A stretch of 64,000 nucleotides of DNA from Paenibacillus castaneae (GTDB taxonomy: Bacteria; Bacillota; Bacilli; Paenibacillales; Paenibacillaceae): the NCBI RefSeq assembly GCF_002884445.1, contig NZ_KZ614144.1, positions 909,272 to 973,271 of the forward strand, in the 5' to 3' direction. Shown here one piece after another: positions 45,777-56,927 of the stretch. The notes beneath the pieces were generated by a model. The model saw only the letters and a list, made by a program, of their open reading frames with translations, was not told the origin of the DNA and searched no databases. The translations under genes and the position numbers were made by a program. The first letter of the stretch is position 1. The number at the start of each line of letters is the position of its first letter.

Positions 45777-46631
45777 ATGAAGAAGACAAGCTATATCGTT
45801 GTAGCGATGATGCTTATGCTCGCTCTAGCGGCATGCGGTCAAGACAAGAATGCGGGAAATAATAAGAATGGCGCTGAGGTTAATCAAGGCGCGGGTGCAG
45901 AAGCTCCGTCGGAAGTAACCTTGAAAATTGGCGCATCGCCAAAGCCTCATGCGGAAATGCTTAAATTTATACAGCCAATGCTGAAAGAGCAGGGCGTAAA
46001 CTTGGAGATTCTTGAGTTTAATGATTATGTTCAACCGAACACACAGCTGTTTGAAAAACAAATTGATGCTAACTTCTTTCAGCATATGCCGTACCTGGAG
46101 CAGTTCAACAAGGATAAAGGCTATGATCTAGTAAGTGTCGCAGGCGTTCACATCGAGCCTTTCGGCGCTTATTCGAAAAAAGTGACAAAAATCGAAGATC
46201 TGAAAGATGGCGCTAAGGTTGTTATTCCGAACGATCCATCGAACGGTGGACGCGCGCTTGCCCTTATGGCGGCAAACGGCTTGCTCACGCTTAAAGAAGG
46301 CGTTGGCGTAAGCGGTACAGTAGCGGACATTACAGAAAATCCGAAAAAGCTGAAAATCCAAGAAGTAGAAGCTGCTACTCTTCCACGTGTATTAGGGGAA
46401 GTTGACCTTGCGCTTATCAACACGAACTATGCGCTTGAGGCAGGTCTTGTACCAACAAAGGATGCTTTGTTTATCGAAGGCAGCGATTCACCATATGTGA
46501 ATATTTTGGTGGCACGTCCGGATAACAAGGATTCCGAAGCTATGCAGAAGCTAGCAGCAGCGCTTCGTTCGCCAGAAATGAAAAAATTCATTGAAGATAA
46601 CTATAAAGGCGCGACTGTACCTGCATTTTAA
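45777..46631 (+). CDS. metQ: Methionine-binding lipoprotein
   Basis: 284 residues. A lipoprotein signal ends in LALAACGQD (Cys20 lipidated). The substrate-binding domain of the NlpA/MetQ family follows: TLKIGASPKPHAEMLKF, NDYVQPNTQLFEKQIDANFF, QHMPYLEQFN, and LINTNYALEAGLVPTKDALF. It delivers methionine (D or L) to MetNI. GGGG lies about 8 nt before the ATG. It closes the operon, with a terminator behind it. Confidence 0.96.
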   Translation: MKKTSYIVVAMMLMLALAACGQDKNAGNNKNGAEVNQGAGAEAPSEVTLKIGASPKPHAEMLKFIQPMLKEQGVNLEILEFNDYVQPNTQLFEKQIDANFFQHMPYLEQFNKDKGYDLVSVAGVHIEPFGAYSKKVTKIEDLKDGAKVVIPNDPSNGGRALALMAANGLLTLKEGVGVSGTVADITENPKKLKIQEVEAATLPRVLGEVDLALINTNYALEAGLVPTKDALFIEGSDSPYVNILVARPDNKDSEAMQKLAAALRSPEMKKFIEDNYKGATVPAF

Positions 46632-46688
46632 GCGACTGTCGCGGCCAACCGCCAACCAGCAAACCAAATAAGCAGAAAACAAGAAGAG

Positions 46689-46721
46689 ACGTCCCGCCAA
46701 TCCGGCAGGGGCGTTTTTTTG
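46689..46721 (+). terminator. Terminator after metQ
   Basis: ACGTCCCGCC and GGCAGGGGCGT form a stem with one mismatch, followed by TTTTTTT. Confidence 0.85.
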
Positions 46722-46848
46722 TGTACCTCGTGAATAGCCCATCTTTATTTTATCCCATGCATTTAGTAGAGAAGCCGCTCATATAATCTATCAGAATGAA
46801 CGCACATGTAGGTTCATATTCGCGATGTGGAGAAGGGTGGCATAATGA

Positions 46849-48081
46849 ATGCGGCGTATGATGCAGGCAGCGATTTATGTATTGGTTTTATCATTTGGCT
46901 TATTTGAGCTGGGAGGCTTTGCCCTGTACAAAGGAGAAGCACTGCGAGAGATTTATAGTGAACAAGCAGGGCCGGAAACCACAGTTGTTTCTTATTATAA
47001 AGCTAAGCTGCTGCTTGCCGAACCTGCAACCTATGAGTCTGTGCAAATGGAAACTAATAAACCGACAGTCATAGAGACGGATCTGCCAAATAATAGAGTT
47101 GAGTCGAAGCTGCCTACAAAGAGCGAGAAAATTATTTACTTAACATTCGATGACGGCCCCAGTAAAAATACGGAGCAGGTGCTTCAAATATTGAAGCAGG
47201 AGGAGGTCAAAGCGACGTTTTTTGTGCTCGGAGAGCAGGTGCTGAAGCAGCCTGAAATGACAAAGCGAATAATCGAGGAGGGCCATTCCATTGGCAATCA
47301 TACGTTTAATCATAAATACGAAAGCTTGTATGGTGATTTCGCGGAATTCGCAGATCAGGTTATGAAAACAGACGAGGCTATTTACCGCACGACCGGCGTT
47401 AGAACGACATTATTTAGAGCGCCAGGCGGAACGTATCGGAATTTTGATCAAGGCTATTTCGATGCTATGGCGGCGGCAGGCTATCATGTGCATGATTGGA
47501 ATGTAGATAGCGGTGATTCCAGAAGGATTGGTGTCCCAGCGGCAGAAATAATCAAAACCATTAAAGGCTCCACCCTTGTAAATAAGCTGAATGTGCTGCT
47601 GCATGATGGGAGCGGCCATAGTGAATCCGTCAAGGCATTGCCTGCGATTATAAAATATTACAAAAGCAAAGGATATACGTTTGCCTTGTTAACGGATCAA
47701 ATCGAGCCGATTCAATTCGGCGTTGCCAAACAGCTGAAATGGACTCGGCCAAAGGTGACAGAGAAACAAGCGACGAATCTCGCGAAATTTTCAGAGGAAT
47801 TTAGCAATAGCGTCAAGCGGGCACAGGCTGAGAAGCAGGCGCCCTCTCTTATTTTGCATCGGGGTAATCATGAATTGGTGCTTAAGCCCGATGAATATCG
47901 ATTAATTAAAGGGGTTATTGAAATATCGAAACGGAAGCTGACGGAATGGATCGGTGGCGGTGCAGAGCTGAAAGCAGAGAAAGACATGCTGCCATTGCGA
48001 ATATCATTGCAAAAGCTCGGTATTACAATTACGAATTATGTATATAACGATCAACAGCGTGAGGTTTGGATATCGGATTAA
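46849..48081 (+). CDS. Membrane-anchored polysaccharide deacetylase
   Basis: 410 residues. An N-terminal hydrophobic anchor (about 4-24) is followed by a NodB-homology domain (about 95-285) with all five motifs: TFDDGPS, HTFNH (metal His pair in GNHTFNHKY), RAPGGTYRNF, VHDWNVDSGDS and VLLHDGSGH. Likely a peptidoglycan N-acetylglucosamine deacetylase acting outside the cell. The last 115 residues form a separate domain with similarity to copper-amine-oxidase-type N domains (LVLKPDEYRLIKGVIEISKR). AGAAGGGTGG precedes the ATG. Confidence 0.92.
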   Translation: MRRMMQAAIYVLVLSFGLFELGGFALYKGEALREIYSEQAGPETTVVSYYKAKLLLAEPATYESVQMETNKPTVIETDLPNNRVESKLPTKSEKIIYLTFDDGPSKNTEQVLQILKQEEVKATFFVLGEQVLKQPEMTKRIIEEGHSIGNHTFNHKYESLYGDFAEFADQVMKTDEAIYRTTGVRTTLFRAPGGTYRNFDQGYFDAMAAAGYHVHDWNVDSGDSRRIGVPAAEIIKTIKGSTLVNKLNVLLHDGSGHSESVKALPAIIKYYKSKGYTFALLTDQIEPIQFGVAKQLKWTRPKVTEKQATNLAKFSEEFSNSVKRAQAEKQAPSLILHRGNHELVLKPDEYRLIKGVIEISKRKLTEWIGGGAELKAEKDMLPLRISLQKLGITITNYVYNDQQREVWISD

Positions 48082-48168
48082 TAGTAAGCCTCTAGCAGGT
48101 CTAAAATGAGAGAAAGCTGGGGAAACTGAAAAATAGATAGATTTATTTTTCAGGAGGCGAAAGATAGG

Positions 48169-49206
48169 ATGATTTCTCCCCAATTTTCTGAGGAAACTAA
48201 AGATGAACGTTATAGTCATTGGCCGGAAGCACCGCAGGTGCTGCTGCACCGATTGCTAGTTAAGGTAGAGAGTGTATTGCTAGGCAAGCAGCAGGTCATT
48301 AGAAATACGCTAACCGCATTGTTGGCTGGAGGACATGTCCTGCTGGAGGATGTGCCTGGCGTCGGCAAAACATTATTGGCGCAAGCATTCGCCAGAGCAG
48401 TCGGCGGTGATTTCAAACGAATTCAATTCACGTCCGATATGCTGCCTGCTGATATTGTCGGTGGGGTTGTGCTTGATGCTCGCACAAGCGAGCTTGTTTA
48501 TCGTCCTGGACCGATCATGGGAAATGTCGTGCTAGCGGATGAAATTAATCGAACCTCTCCCCGCACGCAGTCTGCGCTGCTCGAGGCAATGGAGGAGAGA
48601 CGCGTCACAGTGGAGGGCAAGACACGCCGATTGCCGGTTCCTTTCATGCTTATTGCAACGCAGAATCCTCTCAGCTTCGAAGGGACGAACACTTTGCCGG
48701 AAGCACAGCTGGACCGATTCATGATGAGGCTGACGATCGGCTATCCAGGTGTGGCGGAAGAGAAGCGGATGCTGGAGCAATATGCGGGCGGCAATCGGAT
48801 TGAGCCGGAGCGGCTGCGCCCTGTTATTGCAACGGAGGAATGGCTTCAAATGCAGGCCGAGGCAAGACAAACGCATATGCATCCAGCCTTGCTCGAATAT
48901 ATGGTTCAGGTAGCCGATGCTTCGCGACGCGCTCCTGAGGTGCTGCTCGGTTTAAGCCCGCGGGCATTGCGCGATTGGCTCAGAGCCTCACAGGCCAATG
49001 CTTACATGGAAGGACGCAGCTATGCCATACCTGATGATTTGCTGACTACCTCGGAAGCGGTTCTGCCTCATCGGCTATCGCTTCGATATGGTGCTGCAGC
49101 AGGCGGCGACGATGCAGCGGCGGTCATTCGGAAAACAATTCGCGGATGTCCATTGCCAGCTGCCGCAGGAAGCGGCTTTGGAAGCGGAAGCAGGAAGCGC
49201 CAATGA
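48169..49206 (+). CDS. MoxR-family AAA+ ATPase
   Basis: 345 residues. Walker A has K67 in LEDVPGVGKTLL, and Walker B D124-E125 in VVLADEINRTSPR. TQSALLEAMEERRVTVEGK and IATQNPLSFEGTNTLPEAQ followed by LDRFMMR are hallmark stretches. MoxR proteins act as chaperone-like ATPases and are almost always followed by a DUF58 protein, as here, with overlapping start and stop. First gene of a three-gene operon with DUF58 and transglutaminase genes. Confidence 0.95.
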   Translation: MISPQFSEETKDERYSHWPEAPQVLLHRLLVKVESVLLGKQQVIRNTLTALLAGGHVLLEDVPGVGKTLLAQAFARAVGGDFKRIQFTSDMLPADIVGGVVLDARTSELVYRPGPIMGNVVLADEINRTSPRTQSALLEAMEERRVTVEGKTRRLPVPFMLIATQNPLSFEGTNTLPEAQLDRFMMRLTIGYPGVAEEKRMLEQYAGGNRIEPERLRPVIATEEWLQMQAEARQTHMHPALLEYMVQVADASRRAPEVLLGLSPRALRDWLRASQANAYMEGRSYAIPDDLLTTSEAVLPHRLSLRYGAAAGGDDAAAVIRKTIRGCPLPAAAGSGFGSGSRKRQ

Positions 49207-50744
49207 ATGTATTTAGACAGGATGAGAAGCTTCAGCATGTAGAGCTGGCAGCCGCAGGCGAAGAGGCGAATGAAGCATATGCCGGTGATGAATTAGAGAT
49301 GCAGCGCAAATATGGAGATGGAGATGGATATGCCAGCCATCATTCGAACACCGTACAGCGAGGAGAAGCGCTAGATAGAGAGCAGAAGCAGTCTGCCAGC
49401 AATTATCGAACGAGATGGGTTGCATGGTCTGTTATTGCCGTTGGCTGGGCCTGCAGCCTGGCAGCCATCCTGCTGCGCGGAGGCTCGGTGGAATGGTTTC
49501 TGGCAGCAGTGTTAAGCGCGATAGTTGTTGTTAGCGGAATAGCGCCTATACTAGCTGCCAAAGGCTTAAGCGCTGTTCGAGTATTATCGCGTCAAGAGAC
49601 GAGGGAGGGCGGCCAGCTTCAAGTGCAGCTGACGTTGAAACGCTCTTATTACGTTCCGCTTGTTTGGCTGGCGGTGCGGGATGAAGCGACTAATGAGAGC
49701 TCGCTTTCGGGCATTGGCATTCTTTTCCGTGAAGTATTGGTTCCATCGCTTCGCAAGGAGGCGTCCATCCGCTATACCATGCATAAGCTGAGACGCGGAA
49801 GGCATCCTTTCGGCCCCGTTTCCGTAACGGTAGGCGATTGGCTCGGATTAACGGCGATTCGCAAGCAGCTGGAGTGCAAATCGGAGTTTGTGGTGCTGCC
49901 GGGACTGCCTGCAATTGATCTATTGGAGCCGCCGGGTGAACGAAGAAGCGGTGCTTCCGTTTCTATTCAAGGCATGCCGCTGGCGGGAGCTGCTCTTGAT
50001 TATCGAGGCGAGGCTGGACGCGAAGAGATTACAGCTGCGGTGAGAGCTGCTGGGCTGGGACCGGATAGCCGTCCTTACAGGGAGGGCGATTCACTGAGGC
50101 ATCTGGACTGGCGCAGCGCGGCCAAAGGACGCGGTCTGCAAACAAAGGTGTATGCCTTAGAACAGCCGGCTCAAACGGTGATCGCCGTTGACACGGCTGC
50201 TTCAGCCTATGAATGGGATGACCGGTTGTTTGATGCGTGTGTAGGGTGGGCTTCGCTTGCGGTGCAGCAAGCAGCTGCTTTGGGCAGTATGGTGACGCTG
50301 TTGACAGGGCAAAGGCAAGAGGTGGAATTGCAAGAAGAGAACAGCAGCGAGCCTGTGCGACAAGAGAGTGAGCAAAAAATCGGCATCACCAGACTTCTTC
50401 GGTCCATGGCGCTGCTGCGAGCTGACGGGAAGGGATCTCTCGCGGGCAGTCTGCTTAAAGGCAGCTGCTCCCTGACGCGCGGCGGGACGATACTTGTATT
50501 TACTGCTGATTGGAGAGGCGGGCGGAGCTGGGGGGAGCTAGCTGGCTTTGCCGGGGAACAGGGCTGCCGAATGGAGCTGTTTATCGTTACACGCAGCAGC
50601 GTGCCGTCCTTTGCTATGCGCGAGCAGCAGAAATGGCTTGAAAGAGGCGACGTAAAGGTGACCTGGCTGCATGTGCCTGCTAGCATGAGCGCGCTTCCTT
50701 ACGCTGAGGAAGGAGGCGGCGCAGATGAGCTTGAACAGCGATAA
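49203..50744 (+). CDS. DUF58 (VWA-like) protein
   Basis: 513 residues from the ATG at 49203 in the MoxR stop overlap. A charged head of about 75 residues, two transmembrane helices (about 77-125), then a beta-rich region and the DUF58 signature [20 protein letters not shown] followed by [14 protein letters not shown]-like fold with a MIDAS-type site ([14 protein letters not shown]) follows. It partners with MoxR in protein maturation; the precise client is unknown, with the next-gene transglutaminase the best candidate. Confidence 0.9.
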   Translation: MNVFRQDEKLQHVELAAAGEEANEAYAGDELEMQRKYGDGDGYASHHSNTVQRGEALDREQKQSASNYRTRWVAWSVIAVGWACSLAAILLRGGSVEWFLAAVLSAIVVVSGIAPILAAKGLSAVRVLSRQETREGGQLQVQLTLKRSYYVPLVWLAVRDEATNESSLSGIGILFREVLVPSLRKEASIRYTMHKLRRGRHPFGPVSVTVGDWLGLTAIRKQLECKSEFVVLPGLPAIDLLEPPGERRSGASVSIQGMPLAGAALDYRGEAGREEITAAVRAAGLGPDSRPYREGDSLRHLDWRSAAKGRGLQTKVYALEQPAQTVIAVDTAASAYEWDDRLFDACVGWASLAVQQAAALGSMVTLLTGQRQEVELQEENSSEPVRQESEQKIGITRLLRSMALLRADGKGSLAGSLLKGSCSLTRGGTILVFTADWRGGRSWGELAGFAGEQGCRMELFIVTRSSVPSFAMREQQKWLERGDVKVTWLHVPASMSALPYAEEGGGADELEQR

Positions 50745-53412
50745 AGGTACAAAGGACGTTTCAGAGAAACGATCTGGGGCAATCGCGAATATGACTATCG
50801 AACAACCAAGCGAGACGTGGGATGAATCTTTTTCTTATCGCTTCTTGACGAGCGCGCTGCTGTTCGGGCTGCTTGCCGAGTGGCTTCTGCCGTGGACAAC
50901 CGCGGGAGAGTGGACTGACATTTACCATCCGGGAGCTTTGCTGCTCATCATCGCTTGTATTATGATGGCAGGTTTATTCCAGCTGCCGATGGCGATTTCT
51001 TTATTATTTAATATTGTTTTATGCGTATTAAGTTTGATGTGGCTGTACAATGGCTCGGATCAGAGCAACCTGCAGTGGCTGCTCGGACTGCCGATCCTGC
51101 TCAAGGACGATGTATTGTTTCTAATGGAAAATGGTCTCTGGGCAATGTCCGGCGAGCTTCGAACGCTGCTGTTATTTATCGGCTGGGCGACGCTAGCCCC
51201 AGCTTTGCAGGCGTTTTTGTGGATGCGCCAGACTGCGCTTGGCATAGCATGCCTAACGATCGTGTATTTAATTACGCTCCATGTTTGGCTCGGATTTGAT
51301 GTGATGAGCGGCGTAATGAGAACCGTTGCGGAAGGGCTGCTGCTGGGTGCTATCGTCAGCGTCCCGCGGGTACAGCGAATTTGTGAGAGCGGGCTCGGCA
51401 AGCTGAAGGGATTGGATTTGCGTTGGTTGACGGTATCGGTTTTTGTCATTTTGACGATACTGGGATGTGGATTGCTTCTGGCAAACGGGAGAGAAACCAA
51501 TATGCCTCCCGCCAACTGGACAGCCTCTATAACGGAACGTTTAGAAAAAGCTTTTATTTCAATGGCTGAGAAAGATAAAAGCACAGTCAACGTGATGGGA
51601 CAGCCGGTTTCCTTCAAGCTTGGAGGGGCATTTACAGGCTATGGGTTCGATGACAGCGTGCTGGGTGCAGCGGTTCGCAAAGATAACCGCGTTCTTTTTA
51701 CGGGGAGCTCAACGGTTAAAGCGTATTGGCGCGGTGAATCGAAACGGCTATATGATGGACGAGGCTGGAGTGAGGAAGGAGGTAGCCCAGTGCTGCTGCC
51801 CATTCATAACTCTGCTATAGAAGAGTCAGAGGAAGCGGCGGCGGCTGCTGGAATGGAGCAGCATGGACCTGTTATTCGTCAGACTGTCGTTTGGTCAGAT
51901 CCCGCAGCGGGCATGCCTTTATTTGCTTCAGGAATGTATGGTCAAGTAACCGAGCTGGTTGCTGCTGAACCTCGTCGCAAGCTGGCTAGCTATGTTTCCA
52001 ATAAAGAAGCAAGCTCCCTGTACGTACAGTCGGAATCCGTCAAGGTGGAGCAATACACAGTCGCAAGCGTAATGCCCATAACCGCTGAAGCGCAATTACG
52101 CGCTTTGAATGTAGAGTCGAATGCGCAGACGGAGGATGCGGATGGAGCTGAAGATGCTGCCGGAGCAGTACTCCAGAAGGAGCTTGAGCCTTATTTGCAG
52201 CTGCCATCGTCTCTGCCCAGCAGGGTGTATGCGTTAGCGGCGGAGGTGGCTGGTGGCGGTGTAACCAATCGTTATGATCAGGTTAAAGCGGTTGAAAACT
52301 TTTTGAAAGCAACCTATGCCTATACGCTCGATAATACGAGAGTACCGCCGGAAGGCAGCGACTTCGTCGATGATTTCCTATTCGAGCAGCGTGAAGGCTA
52401 TTGCGTGCATTTCTCAAGCGCGATGGTCGTACTGCTTCGTTCACAAGGCATTCCGGCCAGATGGGTGAAAGGATTCACATCGGGTACGGAAGTCGGGACC
52501 AGCAAGAGCGGCGAAACGGATTTGGCGGCAAGCGTGCAGCAGGTCAGCTATGAAGTGCGCGGCTCGGATGCCCATGCATGGGTAGAAGTGTATTTCCCGG
52601 GCGCAGGCTGGGTGCCCTTTGATCCGACGCCGGGATTCGGCGGCGTCGACCTTGTAGCAGCCGCCGATTCTGCTGGCGGCGCCTCTGGCGCATCCGCGAG
52701 CGATGGAGCGGATGCTGCTGGCTCTGGCGAGGCAGCAAGCTTTGCGCGCCTCGCAGGCTGGGCTGAGGCGGCGGCTGAGCAAGCCGCCTCTGCCATTAGG
52801 CGCGGGGCAGACGCCCTCGCGCATGCGGCGCAGAGCGCCGCCAAGGGCGCAGCGGCGGCATCGCCAGCCGCTGCTGCCGCTGCAGGCGCGGCCGCGCTGG
52901 CGCTTGCGGCCGCGGCCATTGCTGCAGCGCATCGCCAGCGGCTTCGCCTCGCGCTGGCACTGCGCCGCTATGGCGCGGCCTATGAAGGCGCGGCCGCGAA
53001 GCTTGTCGGCACCGCCGAGGCCGAGCTGGCGCCGCGCCAAGCCAGGGCGCGCGGCCGCGGCGATGCCTCTGCGCTGCGCTCCGGCTTTATAGCTGTCGCG
53101 GAGGCGCATGCGCCGCTGCTGTATCGGCGGCTCGGCAAGCACGCGTCGCAGCAAACTGCGCTCGAATACGCGAGCGCAGCAGAGCCGGCACTTGCAGCGG
53201 AGCAGCAGGATGCGCTGCGCCAGCTCATGAGCTGGACCTTGGAGGCTCAGTTCGCCGCGCCCGGGCATTGGGCGGGCGCCCCGAAGCCTTCGGCGCTGCG
53301 CAGTGTCATCCGAGTGCTGGACAAACGGCCGCTCTACAAAGCAAATAAATCGAACGTTATACAAAAGCAGGAGCGGGAAAACAACGATAATGTGCTCAAA
53401 ACATCAAAGTAG
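50725..53412 (+). CDS. Membrane transglutaminase-like protein (TgpA type)
   Basis: 895 residues. The start overlaps the DUF58 gene by 20 nt and has GGAGG upstream. Six or so N-terminal transmembrane helices (about 30-250) precede an extracytoplasmic transglutaminase core with catalytic C560 ([14 protein letters not shown]), H617 ([12 protein letters not shown]) and D633 (VPFDPTPGF). Residues about 645-845 form an Ala-rich tract ([19 protein letters not shown] contains a late transmembrane helix) encoded by very GC-rich DNA (about 52660-53290). The C-terminal end is a DUF4129-like helical domain. Part of the MoxR-DUF58-transglutaminase trio common in Gram-positives; substrate unknown. Confidence 0.9.
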   Translation: MSLNSDKGTKDVSEKRSGAIANMTIEQPSETWDESFSYRFLTSALLFGLLAEWLLPWTTAGEWTDIYHPGALLLIIACIMMAGLFQLPMAISLLFNIVLCVLSLMWLYNGSDQSNLQWLLGLPILLKDDVLFLMENGLWAMSGELRTLLLFIGWATLAPALQAFLWMRQTALGIACLTIVYLITLHVWLGFDVMSGVMRTVAEGLLLGAIVSVPRVQRICESGLGKLKGLDLRWLTVSVFVILTILGCGLLLANGRETNMPPANWTASITERLEKAFISMAEKDKSTVNVMGQPVSFKLGGAFTGYGFDDSVLGAAVRKDNRVLFTGSSTVKAYWRGESKRLYDGRGWSEEGGSPVLLPIHNSAIEESEEAAAAAGMEQHGPVIRQTVVWSDPAAGMPLFASGMYGQVTELVAAEPRRKLASYVSNKEASSLYVQSESVKVEQYTVASVMPITAEAQLRALNVESNAQTEDADGAEDAAGAVLQKELEPYLQLPSSLPSRVYALAAEVAGGGVTNRYDQVKAVENFLKATYAYTLDNTRVPPEGSDFVDDFLFEQREGYCVHFSSAMVVLLRSQGIPARWVKGFTSGTEVGTSKSGETDLAASVQQVSYEVRGSDAHAWVEVYFPGAGWVPFDPTPGFGGVDLVAAADSAGGASGASASDGADAAGSGEAASFARLAGWAEAAAEQAASAIRRGADALAHAAQSAAKGAAAASPAAAAAAGAAALALAAAAIAAAHRQRLRLALALRRYGAAYEGAAAKLVGTAEAELAPRQARARGRGDASALRSGFIAVAEAHAPLLYRRLGKHASQQTALEYASAAEPALAAEQQDALRQLMSWTLEAQFAAPGHWAGAPKPSALRSVIRVLDKRPLYKANKSNVIQKQERENNDNVLKTSK

Positions 53413-53440
53413 CCTGCTTTTGATTAACCATTTTTTGACG

Positions 53441-53478
53441 AATTCAGGTGCGTAAATGCATCTGAATTTTGTCGTTTC
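53441..53478 (+). terminator. Terminator after the transglutaminase gene
   Basis: AATTCAGGTGC pairs with GCATCTGAATT with one mismatch, followed by TTGTCGTTTCTT. Weak T tract, so the terminator may be leaky. Confidence 0.6.
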
Positions 53479-53569
53479 TTGATTTATCCAGCCGATTAAA
53501 GTGGATACGCCTTGACTCGTTCAAAGCGCCTTATATATAATTACTACATCTATTGAGGGAGGCTCGGTA

Positions 53570-55108
53570 ATGACTAAACAGAATGAAATCATCGTTGTTC
53601 TTGATTTTGGAGGACAATACAACCAACTAATTGCACGCCGTATTCGTGATTTGGGCGTATACAGCGAGCTTTTGCCTTATAACACACCGGCAGAACGGAT
53701 CCGTGAATTGCAGCCTAAAGGTATCGTATTCTCGGGAGGACCGGCTAGTGTTTATGAAGAAAATTCACCACTTGTAGATCCGGCGATTTATGATTTGAAC
53801 ATTCCAATTTTCGGTATTTGCTACGGTATGCAGCTTATGTCGCATCAGCTCAATGGTAAAGTAGAGCGCGCAGGCAAACGCGAGTACGGCAAAGCAGAGG
53901 TTGAATTTGTGGAAGGAAATCAAATCTCCTTCGGACTGGACAAGGTTCAAACGGTTTGGATGAGCCACGGCGACCACGTAGTGACTTTGCCAACAGGCTT
54001 CCAAGTTGATGCAAGCACGGACCATGCTCCAATCGCAGCAATGAGCGACAGAGACCGGAAGTTTTACGGTGTTCAATTCCACCCAGAGGTTCGTCACTCT
54101 GAATTCGGAAATGAAATGATTCGTAACTTCCTTTACAATGTTTGTGATTGCGATGGCAATTGGACGATGGAATCATTCATCGAGGATGCTATCCAAGATA
54201 TTCGCAATGAAGTTGGCGACAAAAAGGTGCTATGTGCGCTTTCCGGCGGCGTAGATTCTTCCGTTGTAGCTATTTTGCTTCATAAAGCGATCGGATCTCA
54301 GCTTACTTGTATGTTTATCGACCATGGCTTGCTGCGCAAAGGTGAAGCAGAAGGCGTTATGGAAACCTTTGTTGGTAAATTCGATATGCAGGTTATTAAG
54401 ATCGATGCACAGGAGCGTTTCCTTGGCAAGCTGAAGGGCGTAGACGATCCAGAGCAAAAACGTAAAATTATCGGCAACGAGTTTATTTATGTATTCCAAG
54501 AGGAATCAGACAAACTGGCTGATTATGAGTTCTTGGCGCAAGGCACGCTTTACACAGATATTGTAGAGAGCGGCACAGCTACAGCGCAAACGATCAAATC
54601 CCATCATAATGTCGGCGGCTTGCCGGAGGATATTAAGTTCAAGCTTATCGAGCCTCTTAAAGCGTTGTTCAAGGATGAGGTTCGTAAAGTGGGCGAGGAG
54701 TGCGGCCTTCCAGAAGCGATCGTATGGCGTCAGCCATTCCCAGGTCCGGGTCTTGCTATTCGTGTTCTTGGCGAAGTGACCGAGGAGAAGCTTCATATCG
54801 TTCGTGAATCGGATGCGATTCTTCGCGATGAGATTGCGAAAGCGGGTCTTGACCGTGAAATTTGGCAGTACTTCACTGCACTTCCGAACATGAAGAGCGT
54901 AGGTGTTATGGGCGATGCCCGTACGTACTCGTACACAGTCGGCATCCGCGCAGTTACTTCCATCGACGGTATGACAGCTGACTGGGCTCGTATCCCTTGG
55001 GATATCTTAGAGAAAATCTCTGTACGTATCGTTAACGAAGTAGACAACGTAAACCGTATCGTCTATGACGTAACTTCTAAGCCACCAGCAACAATTGAGT
55101 GGGAATAA
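53570..55108 (+). CDS. guaA: GMP synthase (glutamine-hydrolysing)
   Basis: 512 residues, usual length. The N-terminal class I glutamine amidotransferase (Cys in [10 protein letters not shown], His/Glu in [12 protein letters not shown]) feeds ammonia to the ATP-pyrophosphatase domain ([10 protein letters not shown]), which makes GMP from XMP. The C-terminal dimerisation domain ends in [17 protein letters not shown] lies upstream. No purine riboswitch is apparent in the 157 nt leader. The 3' end of guaA is a known insertion point for genomic islands, and the base composition changes sharply right after it here. Confidence 0.98.
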   Translation: MTKQNEIIVVLDFGGQYNQLIARRIRDLGVYSELLPYNTPAERIRELQPKGIVFSGGPASVYEENSPLVDPAIYDLNIPIFGICYGMQLMSHQLNGKVERAGKREYGKAEVEFVEGNQISFGLDKVQTVWMSHGDHVVTLPTGFQVDASTDHAPIAAMSDRDRKFYGVQFHPEVRHSEFGNEMIRNFLYNVCDCDGNWTMESFIEDAIQDIRNEVGDKKVLCALSGGVDSSVVAILLHKAIGSQLTCMFIDHGLLRKGEAEGVMETFVGKFDMQVIKIDAQERFLGKLKGVDDPEQKRKIIGNEFIYVFQEESDKLADYEFLAQGTLYTDIVESGTATAQTIKSHHNVGGLPEDIKFKLIEPLKALFKDEVRKVGEECGLPEAIVWRQPFPGPGLAIRVLGEVTEEKLHIVRESDAILRDEIAKAGLDREIWQYFTALPNMKSVGVMGDARTYSYTVGIRAVTSIDGMTADWARIPWDILEKISVRIVNEVDNVNRIVYDVTSKPPATIEWE

Positions 55109-55220
55109 TCAAGCGACACTCTATACACTGAAATACGTTGATTTTATGCCATTTAGGTAAAACTCATATGACTTTCTGAGACCAAAATTCTTTTGAATTG
55201 TCTCCAAGATTGTCGCCAAA

Positions 55221-55256
55221 AACTCTCGCCGAATGATTGTCGGTGAGAGTTTTTAT
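55221..55256. terminator. Bidirectional terminator after guaA
   Basis: AACTCTCGCCGA pairs with TCGGTGAGAGTT (one G-T pair), followed by TTTTATTT on the plus strand and TTTTTGG on the minus strand. A possible hsdM promoter -10 (TATAAT, 55292-55297) lies beyond it. Confidence 0.75.
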
Positions 55257-55379
55257 TTGCTACGACACATGTGGAGAATCGGAGTATGGTGTATAATGTG
55301 GTGGTACAATCAATCATGTCATTAGGGTATCTTGTGAAAGCATAATAAAACAGATAATAGGAAAATTGGAGGAACACGA

Positions 55380-56927
55380 ATGTCAAGTGCAACACAACGT
55401 GCCGAATTACAATCTCAAATATGGAAGATAGCCAATGATGTCCGTGGCTCGGTCGATGGATGGGATTTCAAACAATATGTTCTGGGAACACTATTTTATC
55501 GTTTTATTAGTGAAAACTTCTCTGGGTATATTGAAGCTGGAGACGAAAGTATCAAGTATGCTGAACTTCCTGATGCTATTATCACGAAAGAAATTAAAGA
55601 CGATGCGATCAAAACAAAAGGGTATTTCATCTATCCAAGTCAGTTGTTCGTTAATATCGCAAAAACCGCTAATACAAATGAAAGCTTGAATACAGATTTA
55701 GCTGCTATATTCTCAGCTATTGAAAGCTCAGCGAACGGTTATCCATCTGAGTTAGATATTAAAGGATTGTTCGCTGATTTCGATACTACAAGTAATAGAC
55801 TAGGAAATACTGTGAAAGACAAAAACAGTCGTTTGGCTGCTGTCATCAAGGGCGTTGATGGTCTTAATTTTGGTGATTTTGAGAATAGTCACATTGATTT
55901 GTTCGGTGATGCCTATGAGTATTTAATCTCAAATTATGCTGCTAACGCAGGGAAATCTGGAGGAGAATTTTTTACACCGCAGAATGTATCCAAACTTATT
56001 GCACAATTGGCGATACACAAGCAAACGACCATTAATAAGATTTATGACCCAGCAGCAGGATCAGGTTCATTGCTACTGCAAGCCAAAAAACAGTTTGATG
56101 ATCATATCATCGAAGATGGTTTCTACGGGCAGGAGATTAATCATACAACGTATAACCTTGCGCGTATGAATATGTTTCTACACAACATTAACTACGATAA
56201 GTTTAATATTGCTTTAGGGAATACACTATTAGATCCTCATTATGGTGACGATAAGCCTTTTGATGCCATTGTATCTAATCCACCTTATTCTGTGAATTGG
56301 ATTGGTAGTGATGATCCAACGCTTATTAATGATGAGAGATTTGCTCCAGCAGGTGTATTAGCTCCCAAATCGAAAGCTGACTTCGCCTTTGTACTTCACT
56401 CTCTTAGTTATCTTTCTAGTAAAGGTCGGGCAGCTATCGTATGTTTTCCTGGTATATTTTATAGAGGAGGGGCCGAGCAGAAAATCAGAAAATATTTGAT
56501 CGATAATAACTTTGTAGAAACAGTAATTTCATTAGCACCGAACCTGTTTTTCGGAACTTCAATAGCAGTTAATATCTTAGTTCTATCTAAACATAAAACA
56601 AGTAATACGACTCAATTTATTGACGCAAGTGGTGTGGACTTCTATAAGAAAGAGACCAATAATAACATCCTCACAGATGACCATATTGAGCAAATTATGA
56701 ACATGTTTGACAGCAAGAAAGATATTGATCACGTTGCAAAATCCGTCGATTATGATGCAATCGTTCAGAATGAGTACAACATATCGGTTAGCTCATATGT
56801 GGAAGCAAGAGATACTAGGGAAGTCATAGATATAAATGAGCTGAATACAGAAATAAAAACGACAGTGACAAAGATTGACCAACTTCGTGCCGAAATTGAT
56901 GACATTATTGAGGGGATGGAATCATGA
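55380..56927 (+). CDS. hsdM: Type I restriction-modification, DNA adenine methyltransferase subunit
   Basis: 515 residues. It methylates adenine in the host target site with S-adenosylmethionine. N-terminal HsdM helical domain ([20 protein letters not shown]); motif [11 protein letters not shown] (223-232); catalytic motif IV NPPYS (300-304); [14 protein letters not shown] typical of HsdM. Length and sequence fit the type IC (EcoR124I/EcoprrI) group. GGAGG precedes the ATG. The stop overlaps the hsdS start (ATGA). First gene of an hsdM-hsdS-prrC-hsdR operon. Confidence 0.97.
   Translation: MSSATQRAELQSQIWKIANDVRGSVDGWDFKQYVLGTLFYRFISENFSGYIEAGDESIKYAELPDAIITKEIKDDAIKTKGYFIYPSQLFVNIAKTANTNESLNTDLAAIFSAIESSANGYPSELDIKGLFADFDTTSNRLGNTVKDKNSRLAAVIKGVDGLNFGDFENSHIDLFGDAYEYLISNYAANAGKSGGEFFTPQNVSKLIAQLAIHKQTTINKIYDPAAGSGSLLLQAKKQFDDHIIEDGFYGQEINHTTYNLARMNMFLHNINYDKFNIALGNTLLDPHYGDDKPFDAIVSNPPYSVNWIGSDDPTLINDERFAPAGVLAPKSKADFAFVLHSLSYLSSKGRAAIVCFPGIFYRGGAEQKIRKYLIDNNFVETVISLAPNLFFGTSIAVNILVLSKHKTSNTTQFIDASGVDFYKKETNNNILTDDHIEQIMNMFDSKKDIDHVAKSVDYDAIVQNEYNISVSSYVEARDTREVIDINELNTEIKTTVTKIDQLRAEIDDIIEGMES

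Noticed and set aside
52441-53364. Minus-strand frame of 307 residues inside the transglutaminase gene
   Set aside because: It is an effect of the GC-rich, Ala-rich stretch, which removes stops from the other frames. The sense frame has the catalytic triad.
53413-53569. Purine riboswitch before guaA
   Set aside because: The three-way junction core is absent; the only hairpin is the terminator of the preceding gene.
55153-55395. Minus-strand frame of 80 residues (ending WRQSWRQFKRILVSESHMSFT-like) as an integrase remnant
   Set aside because: It has no ribosome site, covers the guaA terminator and the hsdM start region, and shows no integrase active-site residue.
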